From: Companilactobacillus bobalius
Lineage (GTDB): Bacteria > Bacillota > Bacilli > Lactobacillales > Lactobacillaceae
Assembly: GCF_009764355.1 (NCBI RefSeq)
Contig: NZ_LNUA01000009.1
Coordinates: 42,911-106,910 of the forward strand
Direction of reading: 5' to 3'
Length of the DNA: 64,000 nucleotides
Part shown: positions 1 through 9,024 of the stretch, piece by piece
Position numbering within the stretch: position 1 is the first letter of the stretch
Layout of the letters: the number at the start of each line of letters is the position of its first letter
Made by a program: the position numbers and the translations under genes
Notes under the pieces: generated by a model
What the model was told of the DNA's origin: nothing
The model's input: the letters and a program-made list of their open reading frames with translations, nothing else
The model's database searches: none

Positions 1-466
1 TACACATTTGATCTAATTCACCAATCAAAATGCGTTTCATACTCAATGCATTGCGCAGTATATCAGTATTTTTAACTAAGTTCTGAGATACTAATTCGAA
101 GTATATCGTAAATAAATAGTCGCCAGCATAAATAGCATTTCTACGACCATATTTAGTGTGGATCGTGGGCTGTGATCTGCGCATTGGCGAATCGTCAATT
201 ACATCATCATGAATCAAAGTAGCAACATGTAAAATTTCTAACGATGCCGCTAATGGAATCAAATCCTTTGTTGATTTTTTCTCATTACCAAACTCGCTGA
301 ATAATAAGAAAAAGGCCGGACGCAACATTTTGCCACCTGAAGTTAAATCTATAATCATTGAACTGATATCGAGATTATTTATCTTCACCATTTGATGAAT
401 GTAATCTGTCGTTAAGTCCAATTTCTCCCCTAGTTGAGGATAGCTTTTCCAAATTGAGTTCGCCAT
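1..466 (-). CDS. Polyprenyl diphosphate synthase, 3' end cut by window
   Basis: Trans-isoprenyl diphosphate synthase that builds the long prenyl chain used for menaquinone, by adding isopentenyl diphosphate to an allylic primer. I translated the first 155 residues. They show the GGK-LRP substrate motif at residues 44-50 and the first aspartate-rich Mg-binding motif DDVIDD at 87-92, followed by an RR pair. The second aspartate motif lies outside the window. The gene diverges from a UbiA/MenA prenyltransferase 85 bp away, which supports a heptaprenyl/hexaprenyl synthase large subunit (HepT/DmkB-like). Chain length cannot be read from this fragment. The ATG at 464-466 is the only good start seen. 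Confidence 0.85.
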   Translation of the reverse strand, partial: MANSIWKSYPQLGEKLDLTTDYIHQMVKINNLDISSMIIDLTSGGKMLRPAFFLLFSEFGNEKKSTKDLIPLAASLEILHVATLIHDDVIDDSPMRRSQPTIHTKYGRRNAIYAGDYLFTIYFELVSQNLVKNTDILRNALSMKRILIGELDQMC

Positions 467-551
467 AAAATATTTATTACCCCTGTATCGCTTTGTTGTA
501 TTCCAAAATAATTCTATAATAGAACCTATCAAATCCAAAGGAATGATTTCT

Positions 552-1466
552 ATGAAACCTTCAGTATTTTTCGAGCTTGTCGAAATAAAAGCCAAAACCG
601 CTAGTGTCTTCCCCTTTTTGATGGGAACTTTGTATTCATATTATCACTGGCATTCTATTAACGCTCTTGATTTGATTCTATTTTTTATCGCTATGTTTCT
701 TTTCAATATGGCCGTCGATATCAATGATAATTATTGGGACTATAAAAATGCCACTGGTGATGAAAGTTTTCGTCGTAAAACTAATGTTATCGGTGTTAAC
801 CATCTCAATATCCATCTAATTGGTTGGTTGGACTTTTCATTCAGTGCAATTGCTGCCATCATTGGACTTTTCATCGTCTATCGAACAGGTTTGCCATTAT
901 TATATCTAGGTCTGTTCTCCTTTGCCGTTGGTTTCTGTTATGCCGGTGGTCCTTGGCCTATTAATCGTGGACCATTAGGTGAATTCTTCTCTGGTTTTAC
1001 CATGGGATATGTTATTTATTTAATCGCCATTTACATAAATGTGGTGCACAATCCTGACGTCATTTTGAATTTCAAATTTTACGGTGATGCCTTACTTTCA
1101 TCATTACTAACTGTTTTCGCTATCTCTAACTTACTGTTAGCCAATAATATTGCTGACGAACAAGAAGATATCAATTTAGGACGTAAAACATTAGTTTATT
1201 ACCTAGGCAAAGCTAATTCGATTTTCATTCTCAAATCACTTTACGTACTTGGTTATTTAGCTCTAGTTTGTTCCGTTATCTTGGGATTATTGCCCAAATT
1301 AATGTTACTAACTTTCCTAATAACACCCATAGTTTACAAAAATGCCAAAGCATTCAGTCAGAATCCTATTAAGAAGAAAACCTTCCCCTTAATCATTAAG
1401 AATCTGTTACTGATTACTTTGGCAGAGACCGTTACATTTATTTTTGGTGTGATCTTTAATTTCTAA
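552..1466 (+). CDS. menA: UbiA-family 1,4-dihydroxy-2-naphthoate polyprenyltransferase
   Basis: Integral membrane prenyltransferase expected to join a polyprenyl chain to DHNA, giving demethylmenaquinone. The sequence has about eight hydrophobic segments and both UbiA aspartate motifs: NDNYWD near residue 58, and a second one (NNIADEQEDINLGRKTL) near residue 197. I chose the ATG at 552 rather than the one at 543, because AAAGGA at 537-542 runs into the earlier ATG but is well spaced from the later one (304 aa). It diverges from the polyprenyl synthase that would make its substrate. Its stop overlaps the stop of the convergent ackA by a few bases, so no terminator separates them. The DHNA substrate is inferred from family and context. 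Confidence 0.85.
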   Translation: MKPSVFFELVEIKAKTASVFPFLMGTLYSYYHWHSINALDLILFFIAMFLFNMAVDINDNYWDYKNATGDESFRRKTNVIGVNHLNIHLIGWLDFSFSAIAAIIGLFIVYRTGLPLLYLGLFSFAVGFCYAGGPWPINRGPLGEFFSGFTMGYVIYLIAIYINVVHNPDVILNFKFYGDALLSSLLTVFAISNLLLANNIADEQEDINLGRKTLVYYLGKANSIFILKSLYVLGYLALVCSVILGLLPKLMLLTFLITPIVYKNAKAFSQNPIKKKTFPLIIKNLLLITLAETVTFIFGVIFNF

Positions 1467-2656
1467 TCAAGTAATTTAGCAAATTTATAAGTATCTTGAG
1501 CAATCATCAATTCCTCGTTAGTTGGAATTGTGTAGGCTGTAACTTTAGAATCATCAGTTGTGATTTTATTTTCGGAACCATTTTGCTTGTTCTTTTCTTC
1601 ATCGATCTTAAGTCCCATATACCCAAGCCCATTCATAATATCTTCACGGACTTCAGTTGAGTTTTCACCAACTCCGGCTGTAAAGGCAATAACGTCAACG
1701 CCACCCATTTCAGCTGTGTAAGAACCAATGAATTTAAGAATACGATTACGATACATTTCTAAGGCTAACTTGGCACGTGTATTAGTGTCCTCTACGGCTT
1801 CAATATCACGCATATCTGGTGAAACACCTGAAATTCCTAGTAGACCAGACTTGTGGTTTAAAATATCGATCATTTCGGAAATATCTTTAATTCCTAATTT
1901 CTTCATCAAGAACGGAATAATTGAGAAATCAATATCCCCACTTCTAGAACTCATCATGATACCAGCTAATGGAGTGAATCCCATTGAAATATCAAAAGCT
2001 TTACCATGTTTGATGGCACTAATTGAAGCACCACTACCTAAATGTAGAACAATAACATTCTTATCATCGATACCACCATCAACGATTTCATTCAAACGTT
2101 GAGCGATATAACGGTGACTTGTACCATGTGCGCCATAACGGCGTACATGGTATTTTTTATAATCTTCTAAATCTACACTGTACAAATAATTTGTTTCGGG
2201 AATATCGACGAAGAATGATGTATCAAAAACAGCCACTTGAATAGCTTTAGGAACCAACTTTTTGAAGACATCGATATAATAGGCTTCAACTTTATTATGT
2301 AATGGAGCATATTCAGCCAACTCTTGAATCTTTTTCAAATTGGCATCGGTAATAATTTCTGATTTCTTGAAGTACTCTCCACCGGCAACAACACGATGAC
2401 CAAAAGCTACAATATCACCAAATTTTTCAATAATTTTCATATCTTTTAAGGCGTCCAGAATCGATAGAACCGCAATATCATTGGATTTAATAGCTTCTTC
2501 ACGTTGAATTTTTTGACCATTATATTTTAATTTAAAAATTGACTTAGGTGTTCCCAAACGATCAATCATTCCTGAAGCAATTGTTTTTTTCTCAGGCATT
2601 TCAAAAAGTTTCCATTTCAAAGTTGAACTACCTGCGTTTATAGCCATAATCTTCAT
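1463..2656 (-). CDS. ackA: Acetate kinase
   Basis: Converts acetyl phosphate and ADP to acetate and ATP, the ATP-yielding step of heterofermentative and pyruvate-dissimilating metabolism. The 397-aa length is normal for the family. Visible motifs are the N-terminal INAGSSTLK nucleotide/substrate loop, the HRVVAGG region, the AVFDTSFF segment, the SSRSGDID catalytic arginine region and a C-terminal TNEEL motif. An AGGAG ribosome-binding site lies just upstream of the ATG. It is transcribed alone, towards menA, with overlapping stop codons. No phosphotransacetylase gene lies next to it here. Confidence 0.95.
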   Translation of the reverse strand: MKIMAINAGSSTLKWKLFEMPEKKTIASGMIDRLGTPKSIFKLKYNGQKIQREEAIKSNDIAVLSILDALKDMKIIEKFGDIVAFGHRVVAGGEYFKKSEIITDANLKKIQELAEYAPLHNKVEAYYIDVFKKLVPKAIQVAVFDTSFFVDIPETNYLYSVDLEDYKKYHVRRYGAHGTSHRYIAQRLNEIVDGGIDDKNVIVLHLGSGASISAIKHGKAFDISMGFTPLAGIMMSSRSGDIDFSIIPFLMKKLGIKDISEMIDILNHKSGLLGISGVSPDMRDIEAVEDTNTRAKLALEMYRNRILKFIGSYTAEMGGVDVIAFTAGVGENSTEVREDIMNGLGYMGLKIDEEKNKQNGSENKITTDDSKVTAYTIPTNEELMIAQDTYKFAKLLD

Positions 2657-2782
2657 ACAAAAACTCTCCTTTTTTTGGTCTAGGTATTCTCTACAAATAG
2701 CTTTATATCAAACTTTACACCGATATAAAAAAATGCTACTCTTTAGTAACTATTATAAGTCTTTTTATGGGGGAATTGATTC

Positions 2783-4702
2783 GTGAAATTTTTAGACATG
2801 CTACGCAAGATTGATGAGAAACCAGAGGCAGATAAATCGCTTCCAGATTCTCCTAAAAGCGACCAAAATTCTGCTCAATCTCAAACATCTACTGACAATC
2901 AGTCAACTGAGGTTGCTAAGGAAAATGAACAAAAAGAGGAACAACTTCCTATGTCAGTTCATGACAAGCGCGTAAACATCGAAGAGCAAATGAATGATTT
3001 GTCACATCAATATGCTCAATTAAGAAACGATTTAAAGACGAACCTTTTCTCTGAAAAAGATGATTTTGAAGCTAAGAAGGAAACCCTAGACAATTATCTT
3101 AAAACTTTAAAGCGTGATGAAAAAGAATCAACCGAAAAATTGGCTGATACTAAAGCTCAAAATGATGATGCCGCTAAAGAACATTTAGCCGTTGTGAACG
3201 CTGATCGTAAAGAACAAGAACAAAAACTCAGTGAATTACAAGAACAGTTAAATGACCTTAACACCGAGATTAACACAAAGACAGCAAGTTTGGAAACGCT
3301 TCAAACAAATCTTGCAAAAAATGAACAATCTGAAACTGACATGTCTACTTCCATCAAAGAAGAAAAAGATCTTCAAAAGATGATGGCCTTAATGGAGAAA
3401 CAAAAAGAATCAATCGATACTCTTTACGCTGAACGTAAGGAACTCAAGGAACAGATCAATTCCGCTCAAGAAGATGTTGCCAATTTAAACAGCAAGGCCG
3501 CTGACTTGAACAATCAAATTGGTGACGTTAATAAGCAAATCGTTAACTTACAACAAAAGGCTCGTAACATTGATGATCAAATGAAGAACGATCACAATTA
3601 CCGTATCGAAACTATTGCCGGCTTAGAGCGTCACATTCAAAGCCTTGATGAAGAACACAAGAAGATCGATGATGAATTAGCTGATGTTAATGGAAATATC
3701 GACTACTTGAGTAAATATATCAAAGATGTTTTCCATTCAGCTTACTTAGTGCGTGATGTCTATTTAGATAAAGACAAAGAATATTACGTAACAGCTAACG
3801 ATTTTGATTCCGATACCGCAAAAAATGATTTATTCGGTATGGTAAATTACCTCGAATCTAAATTGCAAAAGCCCGTTACTGTCGTATCAACTTTCTATGA
3901 TAATCATGTTCATGAAATTATTGATAAGAAGGCTAAGGATCAACATATTGCCATTCCAAACGTTATAAACTTATTTGATCAATTGCAAAAGAGTGATAAG
4001 CCTGATGGCAAACGAGTAGCAATTCCTGATAGTAGTGATTGGGTAACTAGAACTGACGTCGAAACACAAGATACTTTCATCTATGATAAAAAACAAAACC
4101 TATTGATGACTGCTGAATACTTCGACAAGACAATCATTGATCGTATTAACTACTACAAGAATGACCAAGTTGTAAAAACTAATATTTACAATAGCCAAGG
4201 TCAATTATCTTCAATGCAGAATTTCAATAAGAACAAAGAATTATCAGAACAAAACTTCTACCGCACTGATGGTTCAATCGTTCTTACCGTTATCTTTGAA
4301 AAGAACAAACCCGTTAGTTACCAACTATTTGATAAAAATGGTTTACTAGAACATGACTTCAACGAAAAGTCAGAATTAATCACTTGGTGGTTGAAGAGTG
4401 TTGAACCAAATACAGAAAATGCTGTCTTTGTCGGCAATCATTCTGATCTCTTATATCAATTAGTCATTAGTGTTAACGAAATTGATAGTAAGAATACTAT
4501 TCTACTTCTTCAAAATGTCGCCAAGAGGATCGACGATGTAATCAAGTTGCTAGATGAACAAAAAGATATCACCGAATTATTCGTTCAGACTGAGGATGAC
4601 TTACATGCTATCGAAAGTAAGACAAACCGTGATATCAGTGTTAGTGTGATCAACACCGCAAGTAACGGTACTTTATCACTACCAGAATCATTAAAAGTTT
4701 AA
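2783..4702 (+). CDS. Large coiled-coil protein of unknown function, possible glycosylation accessory domain
   Basis: A 639-aa soluble protein starting at GTG behind a GGGGGA site. Residues about 20-60 are a charged, disordered S/Q/D-rich linker. Residues about 60-305 are heptad-rich coiled coil (K/E/Q/L-rich). The C-terminal half (about 310-600) is a globular region with repeated aromatic tyrosine-rich strands of the style YY-DGSI...FDKNGLL. That style reminds me of non-catalytic parts of Gtf/Asp-type SRR-glycoprotein glycosylation proteins, but no catalytic motif is visible. No signal peptide or membrane span is seen. It sits upstream of a GtrB-like glycosyltransferase, separated by a terminator. 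The function is not known; a scaffold role in polymer or glycoprotein assembly is speculation. Confidence 0.7.
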   Translation: MKFLDMLRKIDEKPEADKSLPDSPKSDQNSAQSQTSTDNQSTEVAKENEQKEEQLPMSVHDKRVNIEEQMNDLSHQYAQLRNDLKTNLFSEKDDFEAKKETLDNYLKTLKRDEKESTEKLADTKAQNDDAAKEHLAVVNADRKEQEQKLSELQEQLNDLNTEINTKTASLETLQTNLAKNEQSETDMSTSIKEEKDLQKMMALMEKQKESIDTLYAERKELKEQINSAQEDVANLNSKAADLNNQIGDVNKQIVNLQQKARNIDDQMKNDHNYRIETIAGLERHIQSLDEEHKKIDDELADVNGNIDYLSKYIKDVFHSAYLVRDVYLDKDKEYYVTANDFDSDTAKNDLFGMVNYLESKLQKPVTVVSTFYDNHVHEIIDKKAKDQHIAIPNVINLFDQLQKSDKPDGKRVAIPDSSDWVTRTDVETQDTFIYDKKQNLLMTAEYFDKTIIDRINYYKNDQVVKTNIYNSQGQLSSMQNFNKNKELSEQNFYRTDGSIVLTVIFEKNKPVSYQLFDKNGLLEHDFNEKSELITWWLKSVEPNTENAVFVGNHSDLLYQLVISVNEIDSKNTILLLQNVAKRIDDVIKLLDEQKDITELFVQTEDDLHAIESKTNRDISVSVINTASNGTLSLPESLKV

Positions 4703-4769
4703 TATTTTTGGGGGACTGTAACTACAGTATGAATGTGTGATATAGACACAATCTCTCCATTTAATTGTG

Positions 4770-4806
4770 AAAAGACCAAATTCATACTAAATGGATTTGA
4801 TCTTTT
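4770..4806 (+). terminator. Intrinsic terminator after the coiled-coil gene
   Basis: Arms 4770-4784 and 4792-4806 pair over 13 of 15 positions around a 7-base loop. The 3' arm ends in a T run. It ends the 2783-4702 transcript before the glycosyltransferase. Confidence 0.7.
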
Positions 4807-4856
4807 TGTTATGATCACATACCTTTTACAATTTGGCGAAAGTGGAAAAAACAATT

Positions 4857-5789
4857 ATGAAAACTATATCTATTATTGTTCCGTGTTTTAATGAACAGGA
4901 ATCTATCAATATTTACTATGACGCAATGACAAAGATTAAAAATCAAACCAATAAATTCAAATTCGAATATTGGTTTGTTGATGATGGATCCAAAGATAAG
5001 ACCTACTCCATTTTAAAAGACTTACAACAAGATCATAGCGATGAGGTTCACTTCATTTCCTTCTCTAGAAATTTTGGTAAAGAAGCTGCGCTTTATGCCG
5101 GTCTTAACGAAGTAACCGGTGACTATGTCGCCGTTATGGATGTTGACTTACAGGATCCACCTGAAATGTTACCAGAGATGTTCGATCTCCTTGAAGAGAA
5201 AGAATATGATTGTGTCGGTACTGCTAGAATGGATCGTGAAGGTGAAAACAAGATTATCTCCTTCTTCTCCAACGGCTTTTACAAACTCATCAATAAAATG
5301 TCTCAAACTAAAATCATTCCTGGTGCTAGAGATTATCGGTTGATGACACGTCAAATGGTTGAAGCCATCAAGTCAATGACCGAGTATAATCGTTTCTCCA
5401 AGGGTATTTTTAGTTGGGTTGGTTTCAAGACTAAGTACTTACCTTACAAGAACCGCGAACGTGTGGCTGGTAATACTTCTTGGAATTTCTGGAAACTCTT
5501 CAAGTACGCTATTACTGGAATTGTCGACTTCTCAGAGGGTCCTTTGATGTTTGCTACTTGGATGGGAACTATCTTCTCAATTACTTCAATTTTAGCTATC
5601 ATTGCTATTATTATTCGAAAAATCGTTAATCCTCTTAGCAGCGTAAATGGCTGGGCCTCAATTGTTTCCATCGTTCTTCTTATCGGTGGTATACAACTGC
5701 TAAGTATCGGTATTCTTGGTGAATACATCGGTAAAATTTTTCTCGAAGTTAAAAAGCGCCCTATCTATATTGTTAAAGATAAAAAATAA
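4857..5789 (+). CDS. Family 2 glycosyltransferase, GtrB/DPM-like, membrane anchored
   Basis: Predicted to transfer a sugar from a nucleotide donor to a polyprenyl phosphate carrier, feeding cell-wall or polymer glycosylation. The GT-A domain spans residues 1-220, with SIIVPCFNEQ at the N-terminus, a VDDGSKDKT donor loop, a VMDVDLQDPPE metal motif and GARDYRLM downstream. Two C-terminal membrane segments (about 225-255 and 265-290) are typical of GtrB/YkcC proteins. A longer reading from a TTG at 4833 is possible. I prefer the ATG at 4857 because an AGTGGA site lies 10 bases upstream and the domain starts there (310 aa). No GtrA flippase is adjacent. The sugar and acceptor are unknown. Confidence 0.85.
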   Translation: MKTISIIVPCFNEQESINIYYDAMTKIKNQTNKFKFEYWFVDDGSKDKTYSILKDLQQDHSDEVHFISFSRNFGKEAALYAGLNEVTGDYVAVMDVDLQDPPEMLPEMFDLLEEKEYDCVGTARMDREGENKIISFFSNGFYKLINKMSQTKIIPGARDYRLMTRQMVEAIKSMTEYNRFSKGIFSWVGFKTKYLPYKNRERVAGNTSWNFWKLFKYAITGIVDFSEGPLMFATWMGTIFSITSILAIIAIIIRKIVNPLSSVNGWASIVSIVLLIGGIQLLSIGILGEYIGKIFLEVKKRPIYIVKDKK

Positions 5790-5795
5790 TAACTC

Positions 5796-5830
5796 AATGT
5801 CAGAATCTTGTGTGGTTCTGGCATTTTTTA
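5796..5830 (+). terminator. Intrinsic terminator after the glycosyltransferase
   Basis: A stem of about 12 bp with a G:U pair (AATGTCAGAA on the left, its partner ending GGCATT on the right) is followed by six T residues. It lies directly after the 5789 stop. Confidence 0.75.
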
Positions 5831-5851
5831 TTACTAAAAATAGTTCAACCG

Positions 5852-5887
5852 TTATCACATGATAAGCGACAAATATTAAGATATAAT
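5852..5887 (+). promoter_or_regulatory. Promoter with overlapping palindromic operator of the tetR gene
   Basis: A 6+2+6 inverted repeat, TTATCA-CA-TGATAA, lies at 5852-5865. Its right arm overlaps the -35 position, 16 bases upstream of a TATAAT -10 box at 5882-5887. The TetR-family gene starts 36 bases downstream. This layout fits autorepression by that regulator, which is inferred. Confidence 0.55.
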
Positions 5888-5922
5888 GTTAGACGAATAG
5901 ATCAAGGGATGGGTTAATAAAA

Positions 5923-6510
5923 ATGAATGTACGGGATCAACAAGCTGAGAATACTAAGAACGCTATTTTACAAGTCGCTGCCAAAATGTTTCTTTCACAA
6001 GGATATCAAGCTACATCTACGCGTAAGATTGCTCAGGAGTTAAATATTACTCAACCAAATATGTATCACTACTATAAGAATAAAAAGGTGCTTTATATCA
6101 AGGCTATTGAGTACTCGGTCAACAGTTTTAGTAAGAATTTACTTGAGGAATATAGTCAACAAAAAGACTTGCCATTTGAAGAACTACTGCTTCATATGTC
6201 AAAATATATGATAGAGAATTTTAGAATTAATTATTTCGTTATGCGAAATGATATTGAAAATTTCTTTACCGTTGAGGAACGAACAAACATCAATAATAAC
6301 TGGGATGGTGGCTATTATAAGGTGTTATTCAACATTTTCCAATCACATAAAAGTGAGCTACGTTCTGATTTAGCCATTCCCGTTCAAGTCGGAACTTTTC
6401 TAACAATGTTACTGCCTTACATTGAATATAACGATGCCAAAAGGAAGCGTAATATTGCTAACTTGAATACCGTTATCAATATTTTTATCAATGGCATCAA
6501 AAAAGAATAG
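5923..6510 (+). CDS. TetR/AcrR-family transcriptional regulator
   Basis: A 195-aa one-component repressor. The N-terminal helix-turn-helix (residues about 8-55) has the family pattern: ILQVAAKMFLSQGYQATSTR, then KIAQELNITQPNMYHYYKNK. The C-terminal ligand domain is not recognisable. The ATG follows a GGGATGGG site. It is 8 bp upstream of a CPA2 antiporter in the same direction, so the two are almost certainly one operon and the antiporter is the likely target. A palindrome over its own -35 suggests autoregulation. The inducer is unknown. Confidence 0.9.
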   Translation: MNVRDQQAENTKNAILQVAAKMFLSQGYQATSTRKIAQELNITQPNMYHYYKNKKVLYIKAIEYSVNSFSKNLLEEYSQQKDLPFEELLLHMSKYMIENFRINYFVMRNDIENFFTVEERTNINNNWDGGYYKVLFNIFQSHKSELRSDLAIPVQVGTFLTMLLPYIEYNDAKRKRNIANLNTVINIFINGIKKE

Positions 6511-6518
6511 AGGTCGAT

Positions 6519-7667
6519 ATGGAATTCATAACTCTGCTCGCATTGATGTTATTTCTCACATTAGTTGTTAGCCACATTTTCAATCGTCTGAATTTACCTG
6601 CTGTTATTGGGCAATTAATTTTGGGCGTTATTTTGGGTAAGGGTGTTTTGAACATTGTTAAAGCTGATAACAATGTTAATTTATTTGCCGAAATTGGTGT
6701 CATTTTATTAATGTTTTTAGCTGGTTTAGAGAGCAACCTAAAATTACTACGAAAGCATCTCGTACCAAGTGTTACCGTAGCCATTTTTGGTGTTATCTTG
6801 CCAGTAGCTTTAACGTTAATGACTTCACTAATTTTCGGTATTAATTTTAAAGAAAGCATCTTTATTTCCGTTGTCTTTGCGGCAACTTCAGTTTCAATCT
6901 CAGTTGAAGTACTCAAGAGTCTCAACTACCTATCCAGCGCTTCAGGAACCGTTATTTTAGGTGCCGCGGTGGTCGATGATATCTTAGCTATTTCTATTTT
7001 AAGTGTTATGTCAGGAACTTTAACTGGCGCTTTTTCAATGAAAAAAATCTTAATGCTGCTGGGACTTTGGATTCTCTTTGGCGTTTTGATCGTTGTTTTA
7101 CACAAATGGGTCATACCTCAAATAATTCACTTAGCGGATTACATTGAGGCTACCCAGGCACCAACTATTTTTGCTCTAGTAATTTGCTTCGTGATGGCTT
7201 ATATTGCTGACAAAGTTGAATTGGATGCTGTTTTAGGTGCTTTTGTTGCTGGAATTGCAGTTTCTAATTCAAAGTACTACAAGGAAAAAATTGGAAGCAA
7301 TATTGAAGCTATCGGTTATAGTATTTTTATTCCCGTTTTCTTTATTAGTATTGGTCTCAACCTTGAATTTAGTAGTTTCCTTAAGGATTTCTGGTTAATC
7401 GTATTCTTCACTATTACAGGAGTCGTTGGAAAATTATTTGGTGCCGGTTTTGGAGCCAAATTATCAGGATTCGATTTGAAAGATTCTTATGTCATTGGTT
7501 CGGGAATGATTTCTCGTGGTGAAATGGCTTTGATCATTGGTCAAATAGGATTTAGCGCCCACTTGTTATCTGAAGAATACTACTCCGCTGTAATCATTAG
7601 TGTTATCTTGATTACGATCATCTCACCATTTTTCCTGAAGCACTCTATCAGCAAGAATCCTCTCTAG
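6519..7667 (+). CDS. CPA2-family cation:proton antiporter (NapA/KefB type)
   Basis: A 382-aa membrane protein with about 11-12 hydrophobic segments and no C-terminal TrkA-N domain, so closer to NapA-type Na+/H+ antiporters than to full KefB/KefC. A conserved ion-binding region, AAVVDDILAISIL, lies near residue 150. The N-terminal PAVIGQLILGVILG segment is typical of the family. It probably exchanges Na+ or K+ for protons across the membrane, for pH and salt homeostasis. It is co-transcribed with the TetR gene 8 bp upstream. Ion specificity cannot be told from the sequence. Confidence 0.85.
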   Translation: MEFITLLALMLFLTLVVSHIFNRLNLPAVIGQLILGVILGKGVLNIVKADNNVNLFAEIGVILLMFLAGLESNLKLLRKHLVPSVTVAIFGVILPVALTLMTSLIFGINFKESIFISVVFAATSVSISVEVLKSLNYLSSASGTVILGAAVVDDILAISILSVMSGTLTGAFSMKKILMLLGLWILFGVLIVVLHKWVIPQIIHLADYIEATQAPTIFALVICFVMAYIADKVELDAVLGAFVAGIAVSNSKYYKEKIGSNIEAIGYSIFIPVFFISIGLNLEFSSFLKDFWLIVFFTITGVVGKLFGAGFGAKLSGFDLKDSYVIGSGMISRGEMALIIGQIGFSAHLLSEEYYSAVIISVILITIISPFFLKHSISKNPL

Positions 7668-7750
7668 CCTTATAGTTACCACTAAATCAATGTACGAGAT
7701 ATAATGATACCGTAAACATTTAATTTCGAAATAGAAGGAGAAGGTTAATT

Positions 7751-8938
7751 ATGGCACACATTTTAGTACTAGGAGCTGGCTACGGTGGCTTAAGAGCTGC
7801 ACGTGATCTAGCCAAAAGCACTCCAGCAGGAACACAAATTGATTTAATCGATAAAAATGACAAGCATGTAGAAAAAACTGCTTTGCATACTATTGCAGCC
7901 GGCACCAATCGCGCTGATGCAATTAGTTTTGATATCCGTTCGGTTCTACCTTCAAATGTTAACTTCATCAAGGCAACTGTTTCTAAGCTTGATTTAGACA
8001 ACAAGACAGTTGAGTTCTCAGACCACGAGGACATTACTTATGACTATATTGTAGTTTCCCTAGGCTTCCGTTCAGAAGACTTCGGACTTGAAGGTGCTAG
8101 TGAAAATGCCTTGATCCTTCAAGATTTGGAATCAGCACAAAATATCTATAAGACAATTAATAAGAACATCGCTAATTATAAAGAATCACAAGATCCTAAA
8201 GACCTCAGCATTATTGTTTGTGGTGCCGGATTTACTGGAGTAGAAATTCTTGGTGAATTAGTTGATACAGTTAAGATTCTTAAAGCAAAATATGATGTAC
8301 CAGAAATCAAAGTAACCTGTCTAGAAATGGCAACAAGAATTCTACCAATGTTCGATGAGAACCTTGCTAGCTATGCCGTTGAATATCTAGACAAGAATGG
8401 CATCAAACTCTTGACTGGCGCAAAGATCAAGAAGATTGAAAAACAAGCCGTTGTTTATATGGATGGTGATACAGAAAAGAGTGTTGAAGGAAGTACAATC
8501 CTTTGGACAGTCGGAGTTAGTGGTAGTGACGTTATCACAAATTCAGGCATTGAAGCTAGAAGAAATCGTGTTATGACAACCGAATTTCTCAACCTAGAAG
8601 CACATCCAGAAGCATACTTTATTGGTGATGATTCAGCTATTATTCCTAAGGGTGAAAAACGTCCATATCCAACAACAGGACAATTAGCCACAGCCGAAGG
8701 AGCCGGAGCAGCCTTCAACATTGCTGCAGCTTTGAATGGCAAAGATTTGAAACCATTCGTTTACAAGTCAATGGGTACTGTAGCCTCATTAGGCCAAAAC
8801 CATGGTATTGCCGAAATTACAGGCAAGAACTTCAAATTCAAAGGTTCAATCGCATCATTATTGAAACATTTATCAGCAGATAGAGGAATCATGGAAATCG
8901 CCGGATTAAAGACCGCAATTAGAAAAGGAACTATTTAG
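7751..8938 (+). CDS. ndh: Type II NADH:quinone oxidoreductase
   Basis: A flavoprotein of the pyridine nucleotide-disulphide oxidoreductase fold, expected to oxidise NADH and reduce membrane quinone without pumping protons. The 395 residues hold an FAD-binding GAGYGG motif at the N-terminus, a second Rossmann motif GAGFTGVEILGEL near residue 158, and the late FAD motif YFIGDDSA near residue 295. A TATAAT box lies at about 7700 and an AGAAGGAGAAGG ribosome-binding site precedes the ATG. With the menA and polyprenyl synthase genes 7 kb away it fits a demethylmenaquinone respiratory or extracellular electron-transfer route. Its stop codon abuts a structured repeat. Confidence 0.9.
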   Translation: MAHILVLGAGYGGLRAARDLAKSTPAGTQIDLIDKNDKHVEKTALHTIAAGTNRADAISFDIRSVLPSNVNFIKATVSKLDLDNKTVEFSDHEDITYDYIVVSLGFRSEDFGLEGASENALILQDLESAQNIYKTINKNIANYKESQDPKDLSIIVCGAGFTGVEILGELVDTVKILKAKYDVPEIKVTCLEMATRILPMFDENLASYAVEYLDKNGIKLLTGAKIKKIEKQAVVYMDGDTEKSVEGSTILWTVGVSGSDVITNSGIEARRNRVMTTEFLNLEAHPEAYFIGDDSAIIPKGEKRPYPTTGQLATAEGAGAAFNIAAALNGKDLKPFVYKSMGTVASLGQNHGIAEITGKNFKFKGSIASLLKHLSADRGIMEIAGLKTAIRKGTI

Positions 8939-9024
8939 AAAGAGAGTGCAGTAGGCCTGGGAATTTGCGGATGATTTCAGTTCTATAGCAAACCGCAATG
9001 AGGTGCCCCTGTGTAACTCGTTTC
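8939..9024 (+). repeat. Diverged partial copy of the 129-bp structured repeat
   Basis: Starts one base after the ndh stop. It shares the head (GAGAGTG...AGGCCTGG) and tail (GTGTAACTCGTTTC against GTAGAACTCGTTTC) with the full copy that follows. Its core differs: a short hairpin with ATTTGCGG and CCGCAAT-like arms. It looks like a shortened or diverged unit in tandem with 9025-9153. Confidence 0.55.

Noticed and set aside
1728..2102. A 124-codon plus-strand frame inside ackA
   Set aside because: Antisense to a clear, conserved acetate kinase; no independent evidence.
6497..6925. A 142-codon minus-strand frame
   Set aside because: Shadow of the antiporter gene, with a biased amino acid composition and no ribosome-binding site.
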